This document shows, one piece after another, positions 4,731 through 6,526 of a DNA stretch of 6,526 bases. Source of the stretch: Bacteriovoracaceae bacterium (lineage in GTDB: Bacteria > Bdellovibrionota > UBA1018). The notes beneath the pieces were generated by a model. That model saw nothing but the letters and a program-made list of their open reading frames with translations. It was not told the DNA's origin and searched no databases. The first letter of the stretch is position 1. Each line of letters begins with the position of its first letter. The stretch covers positions 1-6,526 of the forward strand of contig JAHFAB010000110.1 of NCBI GenBank assembly GCA_023250795.1. Direction: 5' to 3'. The translations under genes were made by a program, and so were the position numbers.

Positions 4731-6526
4731 ATGGCAAGCCCAAAAGATTCACCTAAGGATTCCAATGAAAATGGAGACGGAGCTCAACAGGCTGAGATAG
4801 CTCCAAAAAATGATGGGGATAAATCCAGTAGTCTAGTTCTTCCGGAGCAGCTCTTGCCACCGAATCTCTTTGTTTTACCCATTCAAAACCTAGTGGTCTA
4901 TCCAACTCTCATGGCGCCACTTATGGTCGTTCAGCCTCGTTTTGTAGCCACCATAGAAGAAGCGATCAGCCGTCAGAGGTTTTTAGGTCTTCTCCTCACT
5001 CGAAAAGGTGAGGTGACGGAGAATACGTCTCCAGAGGACTTGTTTGATGTGGGGGTCGTAGTCAAAATTCTCAAGCGCCTGAAAATGCCAGATGGTTCGG
5101 TCAATCTTTTGATTCATAGTGTGAAGCGTTTTCGGAGCAAACAGGTCTTAGCTGATAAACCCCACATTGTTATCGAGACAGAATATTTGGATGATATCAG
5201 TGAAAAATCCACCGAGATGGACGCGCTCACTCGCTCCGTCATCAGCCACGTAAAAAAACTTTCAGAGGCCAATCCCTTTTTCACCGAAGAAATGCGCATG
5301 GCCATGATCAATGCTCCGGGGGCCGGAACTGTGGCAGATTTGGTGGCTTTTGCGCTGTCTCCGCCCAAAGGAGATGCCCAGGATTTTTTAGAAACTCTCT
5401 CAGTCAAAGCGAGATTTGAGAAATTGCTGATCCACTTGCGGCGTGAGCAGGATGTGGCTGATGTTCAGAGAAAAATATCGGATGAAGTCAACAGTAAGAT
5501 GAACAAAATGCAGAGAGAATTTTTTCTCAAAGAACAGCTCAAAACGATTAAGAAAGAACTGGGCATAGAAGAAGAAGGAAAAGACAAAAATTCAAGAACT
5601 TTCAAAGAGAGAATCGAAGAAGCTGGGATGTCAGAAGAGGCCAAGAAAACAGCACTCGAAGAGCTTAAGAAATTCGAAACTCTCTCTGAACATTCTCCTG
5701 AGTACAATCTGACTCGTAATTATTTGGAAATGCTTTGTTCTTTGCCCTGGAGTAAGCAGACGGAGGATAATTTAGATCTGAAAAATGCAAAACAGATCTT
5801 AGAGCAGGATCATTTTGGGTTGGAGAAAGACAAAGAGAGAATCCTCGAGTTTCTAGCCGTCCGGAAACTCAAGTCAGATCCAAAGGGTTCGATTATTTGT
5901 CTGGTGGGTCCACCCGGAGTCGGAAAAACTTCGATTGGAAAATCGATTGCGAAAACTTTGGGTAGGAATTTTTATCGGTTTTCACTCGGAGGGATGAGGG
6001 ACGAGGCTGAGATCAAGGGCCATAGGAGAACTTATATCGGAGCTATGCCCGGAAAGGTCATACAAGGGATCAAAAGAGCTGGGACTAAAAATGCTGTCCT
6101 CATGCTTGATGAGATTGATAAGCTCGGACAAAGTTATCAAGGTGATCCCGCGAGTGCGCTTTTAGAAGTTTTAGATCCAGAGCAAAATCATGCTTTTTTG
6201 GATCATTATATCGATGTTCCTTTTGATCTATCTCGGGTTTTATTTATAGCAACGGCCAATACGACTTCTAATATTCCCTCCGCTCTTTTAGATCGGATGG
6301 AGCAAATTGAATTGCCTGGCTACACCCTCGAAGAAAAAGAAGAGATTGCTCTCAAGTATGTTCTCCCCAAGGAGCTCGAAGCCCATGGGCTAAAGCCTAC
6401 GCATTTGAGAATTCAGAGATCTGCGCTCAGGAGAATCATGCTCGATTATGCGCGTGAGCCGGGGTTGAGGAGTCTACAACAGCAATTGGGGAGAATTTGC
6501 AGAAAAGCTGCTGCCCAAATTGTGGA
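4731..6526 (+). CDS. lon: ATP-dependent Lon protease, 3' end beyond the window
   Basis: The frame is open from ATG 4731 to the window end, giving 598 complete codons. Lon is a cytoplasmic AAA+ serine protease that unfolds and degrades damaged and regulatory proteins. The N-terminal substrate-binding domain begins near LPPNLFVLPIQNLVVYPTLM (residues about 43-62) after a 35-residue polar, probably disordered extension. The central helical region includes REFFLKEQLKTIKKELG (about 262-278). The AAA+ module has Walker A GPPGVGKT (393-400, Lys399), the Lon signature SLGGMRDEAEIKGHRRTYIG, Walker B MLDEID (Asp460, Glu461), sensor-1 Asn510 and Arg522 in LLDRM as the probable arginine finger. The protease domain with the Ser-Lys dyad lies outside the window. 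No clear ribosome-binding site precedes the ATG, and an in-frame TGA at 4689-4691 limits any earlier start. Confidence 0.97.
   Translation, partial: MASPKDSPKDSNENGDGAQQAEIAPKNDGDKSSSLVLPEQLLPPNLFVLPIQNLVVYPTLMAPLMVVQPRFVATIEEAISRQRFLGLLLTRKGEVTENTSPEDLFDVGVVVKILKRLKMPDGSVNLLIHSVKRFRSKQVLADKPHIVIETEYLDDISEKSTEMDALTRSVISHVKKLSEANPFFTEEMRMAMINAPGAGTVADLVAFALSPPKGDAQDFLETLSVKARFEKLLIHLRREQDVADVQRKISDEVNSKMNKMQREFFLKEQLKTIKKELGIEEEGKDKNSRTFKERIEEAGMSEEAKKTALEELKKFETLSEHSPEYNLTRNYLEMLCSLPWSKQTEDNLDLKNAKQILEQDHFGLEKDKERILEFLAVRKLKSDPKGSIICLVGPPGVGKTSIGKSIAKTLGRNFYRFSLGGMRDEAEIKGHRRTYIGAMPGKVIQGIKRAGTKNAVLMLDEIDKLGQSYQGDPASALLEVLDPEQNHAFLDHYIDVPFDLSRVLFIATANTTSNIPSALLDRMEQIELPGYTLEEKEEIALKYVLPKELEAHGLKPTHLRIQRSALRRIMLDYAREPGLRSLQQQLGRICRKAAAQIV

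Overview
This 6.5 kb window looks like the chromosome of a Gram-negative bacterium, possibly a Bdellovibrio-type predator or relative. That placement is an inference from three things: an HNH-endonuclease-family gene of a type I associate with Bdellovibrio genomes, secreted envelope proteins (one a lipoprotein), and a Lon protease with an N-terminal extension. No 16S rRNA gene or other taxonomic marker is present, so it is tentative. I see no insertion sequence, CRISPR array or integrase.

The left part (13-1572) is on the minus strand. Read in the direction of transcription it holds a tRNA-Lys(CTT) with encoded CCA, a zeta-toxin-like P-loop kinase whose GTG start lies only 3 nt after the tRNA, a 57-residue basic protein whose GTG start overlaps the kinase stop codon (GTGA), and a RimJ/RimL-type GNAT acetyltransferase. 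The acetyltransferase may have its own promoter in the 120-nt gap before it. The 57-residue gene is short and easy to miss, but its ribosome-binding site and 4-nt overlap support it.

The middle part (1770-2843, plus strand) is a decayed HNH-family gene. Its helical N-terminal region is intact. Three copies of a 66-69 nt repeat follow, each centred on an inverted repeat, and then a TGA appears where the HNH nuclease domain should begin. Beyond this stop the same reading frame still carries recognisable but mutated HNH-domain remnants, which run up to the start of the next gene.

The right part (2844-6526, plus strand) is a compact series: a secreted protein with a C-terminal membrane anchor, a secreted AMIN-like protein, a small lipoprotein (ATGA overlap with the gene before) and then lon, cut by the window end after its AAA+ module. 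The first three are probably co-transcribed and act in the cell envelope. Lon is a cytoplasmic ATP-dependent protease and may have its own heat-shock-like promoter in the 66-nt gap before it.
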